A stretch of DNA of 64,000 nt from Pomphorhynchus laevis (GCA_012934845.2 WNNJ02001095.1:51629-115628), one strand, 5' to 3'. Positions 9,801 through 20,870 are shown, counted from the stretch's first letter. Numbers and translations are program-made. The notes: generated by a model not told the origin, from the sequence alone.

Positions 9801-12683
9801 CGTGTTACTTATAATCAATGATTACACTGTTTAAATTGTCTATACATTAGTCTTTTATTTTAGTTGAGTGCACTGATCACTGCGATTTCATCCCTCTTCG
9901 TAAGCTTCTTATACGGTAATACATTTGACTAAAAATTTTAATTCTCTTTAATTCTATGAAAAGATCTCATATGTGTGACATAAAGGAAAAGACGCATAAC
10001 GTCCATTACGAAACGTTTAGAGCAAAGAGACTATCCGATGTAATACTCGACGCCTCAATTCCATTAAACGAAAGGTATCAATGAAATCGTTATACCATTC
10101 TATTACTATTTTAGAATAATGAAGAATTAAAAAGAACCCACATGTTAATACAACAAAATATATAAAACATGGTTATTTATATCATATTTCTGTACCAGAT
10201 ATGTATCCGGTATATAAAATCTATACTAATATTTTAATTTTAAACTATTAAACGAATATTTTTTATGGATAATACATACTATGCTTTGTATTCGAATAAG
10301 GTACATTAAATAATAAAATTTCATCAGAGGAAATACGTCATTAGCTCGTATTTTGCCCCGTTACATGTTGGGTCCAGAAATAAGGCAGTCGTTTGGCCAT
10401 ACAGTCCGATGACCATAATCCTCATGTAATGCTTATATGACCTCTAATTCTTATTCTTCTATTATTTATTATTCAATTCATACAAATTGACTTTTATTTT
10501 AAATTTCAATTTTAAATTTTAACTATAAAATATAAATATAAATATAAATATAAATTGTATAAAATCGTATATTATTATTTATTATTTATCAAATAATAAA
10601 TATTAATAAATATAAATAATCAATATAAATTTATTTATTAAATTTAAAATCATTCAAAATCATTTTTATGGATAATAAAGTTTTGACTTTGTATAAATAT
10701 GCTTTGTATTATAATAGAATACTATATAATCAAATTTCATCAGATGAAATGCGTCATTAGCACGTGTTTGGCCCCTCTGCTATGTTGGGTCGAGTATTCA
10801 GGGACCGAAACCTGATAGTATAGCAGTTTCTCTTGATGACCTCAAATCTTTATTCTGATGCATAGTCTGCTTTTATTAGGCAATTCATAAAAATTAACTT
10901 TTATTTTAAATTTTAATTTTATTTGCTACGTAAATAAAAATATGAATAAAAACATTTAAAATATTTAAAACATTTAAAGTTCTTTCTGAGTTGTGAACTT
11001 TCGCACACTATTATTACTTAGTTACTTTTAATTGCATCAACTTTAGTGGAGTTTTTTTGTTGTACTGAAATTATCATCGATGTAAACCTCCGGCTTAATC
11101 GTAGGATTTCCTTCAAATAGTCTGCGTTCAACGTCGGCCATGTAGAAATTCGCAAATATTGGTCCCAAAACACATCCCATTGATACCTTATCTACTTGTT
11201 TATATAATATCTTGTCTGGGAGATTAAACAGTATTCTGGATGTGCAAATCTTCGATAAGCTCGTTAGCTCATCCTACTTAATGTTTGGTGGCACGAGTTC
11301 AAGGTCATCGTTATAATATACATATTTAATTATAATTTCGATTGTATTCTCTAGTGGTATATTAGTGAAGAGATCTTTCACATCCATAGAGTATATTACG
11401 GACATTCCTTCAATTGTCTTAAGAACATATATGAACTCTTTTGTAGAAATTACCGAATATTCTTTATTAGCTAATTTATTCATAATTACTTTATTTTAAT
11501 AAAGCTAATTTTATATAATATACACAGACTTAGTTTGCTGATCTGATTTGTTTTATCTGTGTAAACGGTTAAATAATGCAACTGTTAATATACAATTATT
11601 TACATTTTATTATTATTTTATTTATAATTAATATAAAATACGCAGACTCAGGTTGTTGATCTGATACTTTGCTACGTAAATAAAAATGTGAATAAATTAA
11701 ATATTCACAGAAGTTTAATTTGCATTTTCAAAAATTAATAACAAAACAAAATTAAACAAAGTCATTTAATTAAACGAATTAAATAATTATTAAATAATTT
11801 ATTTATTTAGATAAATTGTTATATATTATTTTTGTTAAAATACACTTTATAATTATCAAATAATTGCGCACTAGAAATACTAATTATTCATGTCGAGAGT
11901 GGTGGGTGTGGTAAATTCTGTGTGGATGTCGAATCAACAAGACGGGGTCCAGTCAAGCCAGGCATTCTAATTCAGCGAATTTTGAATATTTTCTCTATGT
12001 CATTATGGTGGAAAGTATCAGAAAAAATGAAAATAATTATTCAACAAAGTATTTATGCTGCATAGTTCTATTTAGTAATTTATTAAATTGATTATAAAAT
12101 AATATATAATTAATAAATGATCAATAAATAATTTTGTTCATTATGTAAATGACAAAAAGCAATGAATTTAAATTTAATAATTTCACATAATCGTATATTA
12201 CACGATTTTCGTAATATTTAACATGCAATGATTTCTAATTTAATAATTTTTTAATAAAATTAAAAATTTGTAAATAATTATTGTATTCAATTTCTTTAGC
12301 AATTAAATTATTAAAAATTTTAACTTTATTTTAAATGTTTTTATCAGAACGTTACTATCAAAAATAGAGGAGGATACAAAAGAAAATGAAGATATTATCC
12401 AGCAAATGGAAGCCGATATGCAAGAAGTATTTGATGCAAAAGTTGCCGAGAAGCTCAAAAAATTAGAAGAGAGTCGCGAGAATGTAAAATACACAATTTA
12501 ATGTTTGAAATACAAAGCGTTTTTACACAGGTGCGAAAGACCTACGATAATTACAGAAAAGCGATCGAAGAGGAAAGCAAACGTATCGAATCAAGACGAG
12601 CCGAGTTTGAGAAGGAAAGATGCTCTGAATTCGACTATGTTTCGCTTAAATCTGAAGCATCGAGCAATACTTGGTATGATTAA
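3885..12683 (+). CDS. SEPT7: Septin, SEPT7/peanut type, 5' exon missing
   Basis: A GTP-binding cytoskeletal protein that forms hetero-oligomeric filaments in cytokinesis and at the cell cortex. Seven exons join in frame: 3885-4131, 4188-4325, 6454-6797, 9864-9915, 9964-10074, 12348-12483, 12531-12683. They give about 393 residues. Visible motifs are the P-loop GESGLGKST, the switch DTPGFGDA, the specificity motif AKSD, the septin unique element around VRGREYPWG and HNVHYE, then a C-terminal coiled coil. MEADMQEVFDAKVAEKLKKL matches the SEPT7 coiled coil closely. Every junction is GT-AG with matching phase and there is no internal stop, so the gene looks functional. About 45-55 N-terminal residues are missing; they must lie upstream. 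Two large introns (4326-6453, 6798-9863) and a third (10075-12347) hold retroelement relics, while the other three are 47-56 nt. Confidence 0.93.
4502..4876. repeat. Foldback repeat in septin intron
   Basis: Two inverted arms of roughly 150 bp surround a spacer of about 80 bp. The left arm begins AAATCTTCTGATTGTGGCAC and the right arm ends with its complement with one extra base. No ORF is present. It is a non-autonomous foldback element. Each arm holds GGTCGAAACGTGAAATG on one strand, reminiscent of the boxes in the other foldbacks of this window. Confidence 0.75.
4877..5514. other. AT-rich septin intron, nothing recognised
   Basis: Simple AT-rich sequence with small local repeats and no coding signal on either strand. 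Confidence 0.5.
5515..6125 (+). repeat. Degenerate tandem repeat in septin intron
   Basis: A block containing AAATCAGCAAAATATTATTT and then TTGGAGGAAGATCAA with AACAGAAATACTG recurs with key points near 5549, 5662 and 5909, and a worn copy near 6090. Spacing is uneven (about 115 and 247 bp). It looks like a decayed minisatellite or a repeatedly duplicated element end. Confidence 0.5.
6156..6330 (+). repeat. PLE 3' module, copy 1
   Basis: Starts at ATGGATAGTAAATAATAT, the end of the PLE reading frame in other copies, and continues through GCCCCGCTGCTAT and ATATAGCAGTTCCTCAGGATG. It is more diverged than most copies. Confidence 0.65.
6331..8403. other. Septin exon at 6454-6797 and intron sequence
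   Basis: Apart from the septin exon, this is AT-rich intron. The ORFs at 7169-7396 (-), 7867-8058 (+) and 8136-8402 (+) have no recognisable domain and biased composition, and I do not call them genes. Confidence 0.4.
8404..8980 (-). mobile_element. Relic of restriction-like-endonuclease LINE
   Basis: Minus-strand translation in several frames matches LINE A around its RT core: AFANLAIRLSTEAIK (LINE A ALAEFTIRLTTDKIP), then a KDGG-like block, then AVDASNAFNSFIRN (LINE A AVDASNAFNSLNR). It has multiple stops and shifts and is strongly decayed, so it is older than LINE A. It lies antisense in a septin intron. Confidence 0.7.
8981..9863. other. Septin intron, nothing recognised
   Basis: AT-rich. 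Short ORFs at 9106-9315 (+) and 9521-9712 (-) look like chance. A normal acceptor (TTTTATTTTAG) closes the intron at 9863. Confidence 0.45.
10262..10500 (+). repeat. PLE 3' module, copy 2
   Basis: Begins TTTTTATGGATAATA, contains TTTCATCAGAGGAAATACG and CCCGTTACATGTTGGGTC, and ends in the typical CAATTCATACAAATTGAC. The middle hairpin differs from the consensus. Same orientation as copy 3 immediately downstream. Confidence 0.65.
10665..10960 (+). repeat. PLE 3' module, copy 3
   Basis: Starts TTTTTATGGATAATAAAG. It carries CTGCTATG paired with the complement block at GTATAGCAG, the outer CATCAG/CTTGATG pair and the AT-rich tail. A terminal box related to GACTCAGTTAGCTGAT follows further on, near 11525 and 11641. 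Confidence 0.7.
11040..11483 (-). mobile_element. Penelope-type RT fragment
   Basis: Minus-strand reading gives MDVKDLFTNIPLENTIEIII, then after a shift SMGCVLGPIFANFYM and EVYIDDN. These are motifs of the Penelope RT (SLFTNVP, MGSPLGPxxANxYM, YVDD). It is truncated at both sides and broken. It differs from the RYIDDI-type PLE that dominates the window. It lies antisense in the last large septin intron. Confidence 0.75.
11500..12347. other. AT-rich septin intron with PLE terminal boxes
   Basis: Two worn copies of the PLE 3'-terminal box (near 11525 and 11641) in AT-rich DNA, otherwise nothing coding. Confidence 0.45.
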
Positions 12684-13560
12684 GCTATATACGGTCGAAA
12701 TTTGCTTCGAACTACTTTGATAGCTTTGAAATTGAGTGATTGGTGCCTTTTATTTTCGTTTAGATATTCTTGTAAACGATCATGAATATTTTACTTATAA
12801 AATAAATAAAATACATTTTCATATTAATATATTTTATTAATCCAACAGATAGGTTTATTATTTTATCAAAAATTTAATTTTGTTGGCAACCAAAATAAAT
12901 TAATTTTGAAGTTAATTAATTTCATAAGTTTGCAGCTGTATTTTACTTTGTGTTTTAACTTTTTGTTGATTAAAATATATTTGAGCAATAAATTGGTAAA
13001 TTTATTGCTCAAATATAAATTGCTCATTTCGATAATATTCAATAAAATTAATATTTAATTAATACATATTAATTATGAAATGAATTATCGTTAAAATATT
13101 TTTTATATTTTTTATATTTTTATTAAATGAATTATTGTTAAAATATCTTTATATTTTTGATATTTTTATTTTATATTTCAGATTAGCGCCATCATCAGAA
13201 CAATCTGTAATAGTTTTAATGATAAATAAAAATAGTCAAAAAATACTTAAAAATTAATTTAATTTACTTCAAATAAGTAGTGGATAACTTCTCATTTATT
13301 TGGAACTAACAATTTCTGTTATTCACGGCAATACTGGATGTTACACCGCAAAAATGTCAACACAGGCAAAAACGATATATTTCGAATGATCTTAATACGC
13401 TGACGTTTATTCCTCAGAGTGTATCGAGGATTTTAGTTTTGAAATCGGTATATTTAACTGTAGAGTAAAAAATTATAGGTCAAATGTGTATTTTTAATGA
13501 ACATAGAGCTGAATATAAGCAACTGCAATATTACACTTGAATTTTTTAATAATATTACTG
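12684..13560. other. Septin 3' flank, no gene
   Basis: The AATAAATAAAATACA block near 12800 is the likely polyadenylation region of the septin mRNA (inference from position and sequence). The rest is AT-rich with no coding signal. Confidence 0.45.
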
Positions 13561-13609
13561 CCCTTGAAAGCTTAAACTTAGCGATGAACAGGACAAAGGA
13601 ATAAAAAAA

Positions 13610-14100
13610 GCTTTTTTATCGATAAACGATATTTCCGCACACTGCCATCATCACTCATTTCTATATGAAGATTACCAATTTCAAATGATGATACCATTCC
13701 GCGTGAATTTTTTGTAATCATATAAGCCCGACGCGAAAGAATGATGAATGCCGTTTCGTCATCACTATGACTCACCAGTGCCAGTTCTCTCCCACTGCTG
13801 GATGCAGAGGAGGACTAGCAGACGGCAATCAACGAATCAATCAAGTGCATGATGTACCAGAAAATCTCTAGTAACATCATCTATAGTGCTGAATTAGCAC
13901 TACAGCTTCACCAAATTGGATCATTAGCAAAAGCACTGGCAAATGCCAGCGCAATGGATCTTAATATCGTCTTACTTCTAATCATAAATGATGATACCAT
14001 TCCGCGTGAATTTTTTAGTAATCATATAAGCCCGACGCGAAAGAATGACTGATGCCGTTTTGTAATCACTATGACTCATCAGTGCCAGTTCCCTATATGA
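13610..14100. repeat. Direct repeat pair of about 115 bp
   Basis: The block with ATGATGATACCATTCCGCG, CCCGACGCGAAAGAATGA and CACTATGACTCACCAGTGCC occurs near 13668-13793 and again near 13978-14093. A related block with the same core AAGAATGACG forms a hairpin at 15184-15275. No protein was recognised in the ORFs that cross it. Probably copies of a non-autonomous element. Confidence 0.6.
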
Positions 14101-15183
14101 TTACTAAAAAAGAAGATTATCAAGGAAAATACCTACAGGTTTCTCAGTATTGCTGATCTTATTAGGAATGGTTTTTAGTTAAAAGTTACCTTTCTATTTA
14201 TTAACTTATCCAGGATGTTTGAAGGATTTATTATCTATTCGAGAATATTATTTTAATACGATATAATTTATTGTGTAATAGCTGCATAATTAAACAGTTT
14301 TAGCGATGCCAGTTTTAACCCGTTTGTTTTTTAAGGAGGAGAAATGCGTGTAGATGTTTAGTGCATGGCTCTGCGGTACAATATTGTCTTAATTTGGTTT
14401 GATATGGGTTTAATTATAATGCCCAGGAAATTTAACGTTTTGAATGAATTGAATGACTTCATGTTGCCGATTGAGAAAGTCATGAAATCAAAGGACCATA
14501 TAATATGAAAAGCTTCTGGATAGTAAATGTAAAAAGCTATTTTTAGAATATTATCCTAATTATAATTTTGTTAATCTGTATGATGATAATGTCACTGAAA
14601 CACAAATTAAGCTTAGAACCTAATTTGGTTCTAGTGAAAGCTGGGACAAAGTTCTAGCTAGCTCACAAGCTAGCTAGAACTAGCTTGTAGTTCACAAGCT
14701 ACAAAGCAGATAAACCCAGAACCTTAAATGTAGATAACCAAATCGAGGATCATAAACATCCATTGATACAAGCATATATATTATTATAGATCGACTTCCT
14801 AAGAAGCCGAAGCCTGTAGGGAAGGATCACATGCAAGTAAAAAATAGAAAAATAAAAAACAAAATGGAATGAAAAAATTATCAATAATCCAATAGTTCAA
14901 TAAATAGTTAATAAATCATTTTTCTTATTAACGCTATTTCGGTTCACCGCTATTATCATATTTGACTATTTAATAGTCAAATATGACATAATTAGAAAAC
15001 AATTCAAAAAATAGTGTCTATTTTAAATAAACACAATTTAAGTGTCTTTTTAAGACAGTAGAGAATTAAGGATTCTCTAGAGGATTAGATGATTAGAAGA
15101 TTAGTTATCATCTACTTATTATGGATAATTTTTCACGTTTTTGTTGAGTTTCGGTCATTCAGTTTTTAAATTTTATTTAGCAT
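14101..15183. other. Non-genic, faint degenerate ORF traces
   Basis: Around 14430-14640 two adjoining frames give short coding-like stretches (MPRKFNVLNELNDFMLPIE, then FLEYYPNYNFVNLYDDNV). I could not assign a family. The GCTAGCT-rich palindromic stretch at 14650-14705 is the only other structure. Confidence 0.25.
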
Positions 15184-15275
15184 TGTAAAACATGTAAGCC
15201 AGACCCGAAAGAATGACGAAACGGCATTCGTCATTCTTTCGCGTCTGGCTTACATATTTTACAAGAAATTCAGGC
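15184..15275. repeat. Hairpin repeat related to the 13.6-14.1 kb repeats
   Basis: GTAAGCCAGACCCGAAAGAA and its near-complement TTCTTTCGCGTCTGGCTTAC flank a short loop, giving a stem of about 35 bp. Confidence 0.6.
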
Positions 15276-17502
15276 GGAATGACCTCACTCTCATTAAATT
15301 TATTTTGCATTATTTTTTAATTTATAAATATTATAAAACACGACAGCTGATCTGATAGTTCAGATCAGCTGTAAATATCGAAATGTGAACATCTTTGAGT
15401 TTTAATCATGTCCGTGCACTCACTTTAAGGTGTTCGACAGTTATGCATTTCGTTCGAATAGAAAACAATTTACTTCAAATATATATTTTTTGTCAAGTAA
15501 TTTGGAGTGAACTTTTTTACACAAATTTCTTTTTTTATCAAGTCAATTTCGTATATTCAGTTCGAATTGTAATTAATTGTATTTTGTTTTAGCAAGCAAC
15601 GCAAGAGTTTTTTCTGATCAACATTTATATTGGTTGTGTTATCGTGCTGCTCATAATCTGCAAAACTATAAAGACGATAGAAGAATTATAGTGTTAATTT
15701 TTTGTTATCCATCACTTAAATTTTATCTCTTATTTTAAGGAATATGTTTGTTGTCGTACTTTATCATTCTCAATCTCACAATTTGTAAGATTATTGTTGA
15801 TTTAAATTACAATTTGTAACCTCATTTTACTATATAAGATTATTGTTGATTTAAATTAATGTAACCTCATTTTACTATATGCCTATATCTCATTATGATG
15901 TGATGTAATTTGACTGTAATAATATTTAATCAAAATAATAATCTCTACTGCTTTTAAAAATGGTGTCAGTAAACCTTTTTGCAAAATTTCCATTATTGAC
16001 ATAAACATTTTCTGAATTTTCAAGAATAAAATTATATAATTTTATTTTAAATGCCAATCTCTTTGTCGCATTTTTGTCGCAATGCCAATCTCTTTGTCTT
16101 GGTGTAATGCAAATTTTTTCATTTAATTAGGCTCATTTAATCCGAATCAATATGTATTAAATATATAATTGGAACTCAACTATCCCCACTATACTTTATA
16201 TTTGTATATACTTTCTGAACTCGGCAGTTCTGTTTTCTGAACTCGGCAGAATTTATCGAAATGAGTGCGGCAATATACATTTATCGAAATGAGTGCGGCA
16301 ATGAACTCTACAAACGAACTCGTATTACGTGCTTCACAATGTGAGTTCGGTTTCTAACTATTTGTCATCGATTCACACCGGCAAGTCCGCTTTTTAAGGT
16401 GGCTTACTCAACGACTTTTACTCCATCTTTATTTTTTCTGAATGGTTCCTTTATTCCTTTCATAAATCAACTTTAACTTAGATTCTCTATCGATGACAAT
16501 ATTTTGTTTCGGCCTTTAATTAATCGTACATTTTGATCGTGTTTTCTTCTTTTTTCCGAGCTCCGCCGCATTCGTCGAAACGTAACTTATTTGATCTTTC
16601 TAAATTTAGAAAGTAAAGTTACGTAGATCTTTGCTTTCCCTTGCATTAACTACTGTATTAATCTTCTCAATTAACAATCAATGTCATCTATCCTCTATGT
16701 CAAATATGTATAAACTAGCATCATTAAATAACGATGATCATAAAATTATCATTAAATTAAATTAGTTTGCCAAATAAAAACTATCATCATTTCGATAGAA
16801 TGTCGTAGTAACGCTTCTGTTGTTGATTCAAATGTCAAGTATGGATCTTCAACACAACGATCCAGTAGCTCCTCTTGCACAATTCGCTGTTTTTCTTTTT
16901 GTTATTCTATTTCTCATTCGCTTCAATCACATTTCTCTACATTTATCAAGAAAAAATGAATTAACATGACTTAACAGTGATGACTTAATAGTCAAAAAAT
17001 GACTTAACAGCATCACTTAAATGACTTAACATACACCTGAGTGTAACTTTTCGTCTTCTCATCGCTACCTTATCAAAATAACTCACATCCAATTTGCTCT
17101 ATTGAACTCCCAACTGTTGACTTTCGTTCACTTTAATCGTTGGCTCTCCCATCAATTTGTTTATACTGGTAGTTCCAAGATATTCTACAAAGTTTGGTTT
17201 GCGCTTATTTTAAGTCGCAGCTCTCATCATTTGGAACTCGTTATCATAAAAACTTCGCACAAGATCTTCATCTGTAGTAAACTTCTCACAAACTCCACAG
17301 TTGTGGAATTTAGTCTTTCTATTTCTCTTTATTTTTAGACAATTTATTGTTCTGCCTAGCCCTTTTCTTTTTGTCTATTTTTATATTTACGATTTTGTTG
17401 GCTTGTGAACGGTTCGTCCGCATTTGCTATATACACAAACTCCCTCTCCAATTATTTGCTATAAATAATATTTGTTATCTAATTATTTGTTATTTTTTAA
17501 TT
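15276..17502. other. Long non-genic stretch with small tandem duplications
   Basis: Tandem duplications of about 60 bp at 15787-15890 (ATTATTGTTGATTTAAATTA), short ones at 16219-16312 (CTGAACTCGGCAG; ATCGAAATGAGTGCGGCAAT) and ATGACTTAACA repeats at 16967-17037. The plus strand from 16.2 to 17.5 kb is pyrimidine-rich. ORFs there show no domain and I call none. Confidence 0.4.
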
Positions 17503-17570
17503 ATTTTTTTTGATAAATATAAATTTTTTTAATAATGAACAATTTATTAAAAATAAACATATTAACTTAG

Positions 17571-17589
17571 GTTCCCGCAAATGGGCCTC
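17571..17589 (-). promoter_or_regulatory. 3'-terminal hairpin of LINE B
   Basis: Minus strand GGCCCATTTGCGGGAACCTA corresponds to the LINE A hairpin with CCCA/CGGG and the invariant GGGAACC. Confidence 0.5.
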
Positions 17590-17639
17590 AAATTGAAATT
17601 TACGATCCCAGACTGGGCAATATAATACAAAAAAGTTTC

Positions 17640-20516
17640 TCAATGTAAAACAGTAGTTAACTCTGCCATCCGAATAGTCGCAGAGATCGTTCTTTGTGCG
17701 CTAAAGCATAATCGCCTTTGTATGTCAGAAATGCAGTTTGCGTACGATTGTTTGCTTTTGATGGCAATATATCGTGCAGCTTTCCTTAATAAGAGATCCA
17801 ATTCTCTCCCAATTCCAGCAGCAGTCGAAACAATGGCTGGTATGAAAATCCCATCCTCCACCAGTGAAACACGCTCGCCATATTTAGCCATCTTGCGATT
17901 TGAATGATAGTCGAATGTGGAACTGACAGTTTGGTGAGCATAGGATGGAGCTAAATGGTTAAAAACGCAAATGTCGACATAAGACCGCTCCATCCTACCC
18001 TCTGAAAAATTCATACACACAATGTCCATTCTCGCAGATCTATCCCTCGTTGTGGTGCTAGATGCAAACACTATACCCTCATCTACTGGTCGTAATTCCA
18101 CTTCCCGATCCATGCGATCATGCGCCTCACTTAGTATCGAGCCGATCGTGTCGCGTATGGCGTTGTGTCTGATAATTGTTCCGCCGCCGACTCTACAAGA
18201 GAGTACATGTCTTAAGTTAAACACTTCTGAACATCGACAAATTCCCTTACTTTTAATTGGTATATTGTATCTTATCGCAAGTGCATCCAAAAACTGTTGC
18301 TTTTGTAAATAGAATCCAGACGGTTTCGAAGGAATAGATGTCAACCAAATTGAGGCATTCTTCTGTGCAGCATGCTGTATACTTCGAGCCATTTCTTCAC
18401 TTGCATTTTCCAAAATTTGTTTCTTAAGTTGCTCGTATATATTCCGATTATTTTTCCGGTAACCATCACAAAGATCCTTTAGTATTTCCCCAATACTAAA
18501 GGCGGGTAGTTTAATAATATCTCGAAGCTCTAACGTTAACACTCCCAATCCCATAATGCTCGGTATCAACTTCAGGAAAATATCATCAGCTAAGCCTCTG
18601 AACCATGATGAACTTACTTTTGTAGTGCGCACCAGATGTGTCCATTGAAACTGAATCGTTCGTGTTAGCAATATATAAGCAGCATATGAATCCAAGTCTG
18701 CTAAATCACAAAGATGCTGTATCTGTACTCGCCAGGAGTTAATTGAACTCATGACTTGACACTCACGATATGCATCACATCCGATAAATCCTCCCAAGAC
18801 CTTGATACCATTTTTAACCACTTTGACTCCTTCTTGCATAAGATATTTGGCTTCATTTGTCATAGGTTCGTTCTTGTTTAAAAAACAGCATTTTGAAGCA
18901 TTTATGTAAAATCCGAAGCTTTTACCAATCACTTTTAATAGATCCCATACTTGAGACAACTCATGCGCACGGCCAATAAAAGTTGCATCATCTGCGTACC
19001 AAAGTTGGGTGACACCAGGTATTTTTTGTTTAATCTCTTCAATTATCGGTAAAGACGCCGCTGCAAATGCAGCCATAGCCAAGGGGTCTCCTTGTGTTAC
19101 CCCTTCTTCAGATAGAATTGTCTCCTCAGCAACAATTAGCAGTGATGGCTTCGAGTAAGTATTGATCAAGAGTGTCGTCATGGCAGGACAAATCGCGTTT
19201 ATGTTTTTGAGCAACAAATCCCGATTGATACAATTGAAAGCGTTGTTGGCATCTACAGTTAATATGCAATATTCACTGTTACTTTCAAGTATATCTCTTG
19301 CATTATGAATAATAGTATCGGTCCCACATTTCTGACCAGCACACATTTGTACTGCCCCAGCTACCTCCATCAATGTTGGTTTAATATATTTTAGCTGTGC
19401 CCTGGCTACTATGCGTCTCATAACTTCCCCTATACCGATAGGGCGTATTCCAGGAGATTTGTCAAGAGGAACCAACCGACATGCTAGATATGCTTCCAAG
19501 CTGTTAGGATTTAATCTTTCGGTTGCAATTTTTATTGCAAACATTGCGAGCACATTCGCCAATCTGTATGATTCTTGACCAAAACCTGTTAGTAGATATC
19601 TCCACATTTGCGCGTCCATACCGGATGGTCCTGCACTTCCATTTGATTTTTTAGCCGCTTTTATAATATCTTCTGGACTTAAATTCATGTAAATTACTTG
19701 ATGATGTTGGATTACATGTTTCAGAGGTGTCAATAAAATATACTCTCCATCTGCATCCGTTGCTCGAGGATGTAATTCTTGAAGACGTGTGAGCACTGTT
19801 TTGCCGTCCAAAAAACTATCAATCTCATGTATCCCGGATTTTTGTCCGCCTGATTTTAAAAGCCGAGCTGCTTCTCCAATTTTACTGTATTGCACCAATT
19901 TCTGAATGTCCATTAAAAATCCTTTTTGATGGTTTTTCTTACGATTCATTGATCTCTGCTTTTGAAGAAATCGAGCTTCTGAAATTAGTTGGTCATACTT
20001 TTTTTCATTCCACATTATTATACGTCGTTCTAAGGTTTTCCGACGATCACTAATTCGTCGCGAAGGAATCTGCTGCAGAATCAGCTGGCAATATACCGAA
20101 GAGAGGTGTAAGATGGAATCACATTCTTTAGAATTTTCGTTAAACGATTTGATGTGTGAAGTTAAGGTTGCAATAAAATCTTTAGTAGCGTTACATCTAG
20201 GCAGAGTCATCAAGTTTGGAACCCAGTGAATAATTTCATAGAATGTTTCCATATACCAAGGTAAACGACGTATCGCATCCCGAGCAGTATGACCTGTCTG
20301 GTTCTCAACATTGTCACTAACTGCGTGAACGTGATATTCACTATCATGCACATTTATTGTCGATTTTACTTGAATGTGCTGATGATTACTACAGTTTGGT
20401 GCTGCGCAATTTGAGCAAGGAACTTTACTCTTGGCACATTTGCACTTTTTGCACTTGGCCGCTTGCCCGTTGCAAGTACAACATCTTACAGTGTTGATTG
20501 GACGTCCTTTCGTCAT
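17640..20516 (-). CDS. LINE B ORF: CXC domain, RT and restriction-like endonuclease
   Basis: 958 codons without interruption. The N-terminus has nine cysteines in the LINE A pattern (CCTCNGQAAKCKKCKCAKSK, then C..C....C). The RT carries SAGPSGMDAQMW, TVDANNAFNCINR, TQGDPLAM and the catalytic YADDA. The C-terminus has CRCSE...HVLSC, RHNAIRD, ARMDI and YVDICVFN of the restriction-like nuclease. It copies its RNA at a nick made by that nuclease (family knowledge). Compared with LINE A it lacks about 20 residues after LIPSI, in frame, so it may be open but impaired. Both catalytic Asp of the RT are present. Confidence 0.9.
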   Translation of the reverse strand: MTKGRPINTVRCCTCNGQAAKCKKCKCAKSKVPCSNCAAPNCSNHQHIQVKSTINVHDSEYHVHAVSDNVENQTGHTARDAIRRLPWYMETFYEIIHWVPNLMTLPRCNATKDFIATLTSHIKSFNENSKECDSILHLSSVYCQLILQQIPSRRISDRRKTLERRIIMWNEKKYDQLISEARFLQKQRSMNRKKNHQKGFLMDIQKLVQYSKIGEAARLLKSGGQKSGIHEIDSFLDGKTVLTRLQELHPRATDADGEYILLTPLKHVIQHHQVIYMNLSPEDIIKAAKKSNGSAGPSGMDAQMWRYLLTGFGQESYRLANVLAMFAIKIATERLNPNSLEAYLACRLVPLDKSPGIRPIGIGEVMRRIVARAQLKYIKPTLMEVAGAVQMCAGQKCGTDTIIHNARDILESNSEYCILTVDANNAFNCINRDLLLKNINAICPAMTTLLINTYSKPSLLIVAEETILSEEGVTQGDPLAMAAFAAASLPIIEEIKQKIPGVTQLWYADDATFIGRAHELSQVWDLLKVIGKSFGFYINASKCCFLNKNEPMTNEAKYLMQEGVKVVKNGIKVLGGFIGCDAYRECQVMSSINSWRVQIQHLCDLADLDSYAAYILLTRTIQFQWTHLVRTTKVSSSWFRGLADDIFLKLIPSIMGLGVLTLELRDIIKLPAFSIGEILKDLCDGYRKNNRNIYEQLKKQILENASEEMARSIQHAAQKNASIWLTSIPSKPSGFYLQKQQFLDALAIRYNIPIKSKGICRCSEVFNLRHVLSCRVGGGTIIRHNAIRDTIGSILSEAHDRMDREVELRPVDEGIVFASSTTTRDRSARMDIVCMNFSEGRMERSYVDICVFNHLAPSYAHQTVSSTFDYHSNRKMAKYGERVSLVEDGIFIPAIVSTAAGIGRELDLLLRKAARYIAIKSKQSYANCISDIQRRLCFSAQRTISATIRMAELTTVLH

Positions 20517-20576
20517 ACCCTTCGTTATTACTTCGTCCGAGCTAGTCCTTACGGGGCTCCGTCAATAATATGCACA

Positions 20577-20705
20577 CTAGTCAGAGCCCTTGTATCTCGG
20601 GATGACTGCTGGAAAGTCGATCTGGAATGTCGATCTGAAAAGTCGATTGTATGTTATTAGTCAGAGCCCTTGTATCTCGGGATGACTGCTGGAAAGTCGA
20701 TTGTA
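20577..20705 (-). promoter_or_regulatory. Duplicated 5' UTR block of LINE B
   Basis: TAGTCAGAGCCCTTGTATCT and the following GGGATGACTGCTGGAAAGTC occur twice, at about 20577 and 20659. Repeated 5' units are common promoters in LINEs, so this may be the LINE B promoter (inference). The conserved box shared with LINE A follows at 20700-20745. Confidence 0.5.
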
Positions 20706-20870
20706 AGTAGTTAATGGGTACCAAGATAGTTTAAATGTATTTACTTTAGATCTCAAACTTTTTTAAGGTCTTATTTACTTCTTATTTACTCAAGATCTCA
20801 AACTTTTTGTATGTTTATAAGAAACCAATTTTTTTAGTTAACCAAATTTTTTTATTGTTATTTTTTAATT

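Larger units (their letters stand above)
17503..20854 (-). mobile_element. LINE B: second nearly complete restriction-like-endonuclease LINE
   Basis: Same architecture and orientation as LINE A, but clearly a different subfamily at the protein level. The ends are less sure. A 16-mer TTGTTATTTTTTAATT at 17487-17502 and 20855-20870 may be its target-site duplication, but the sequence is low-complexity. The 5' UTR would then be about 340 bp and contains a direct repeat of 45-50 bp. The ORF is open throughout. Confidence 0.82.
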
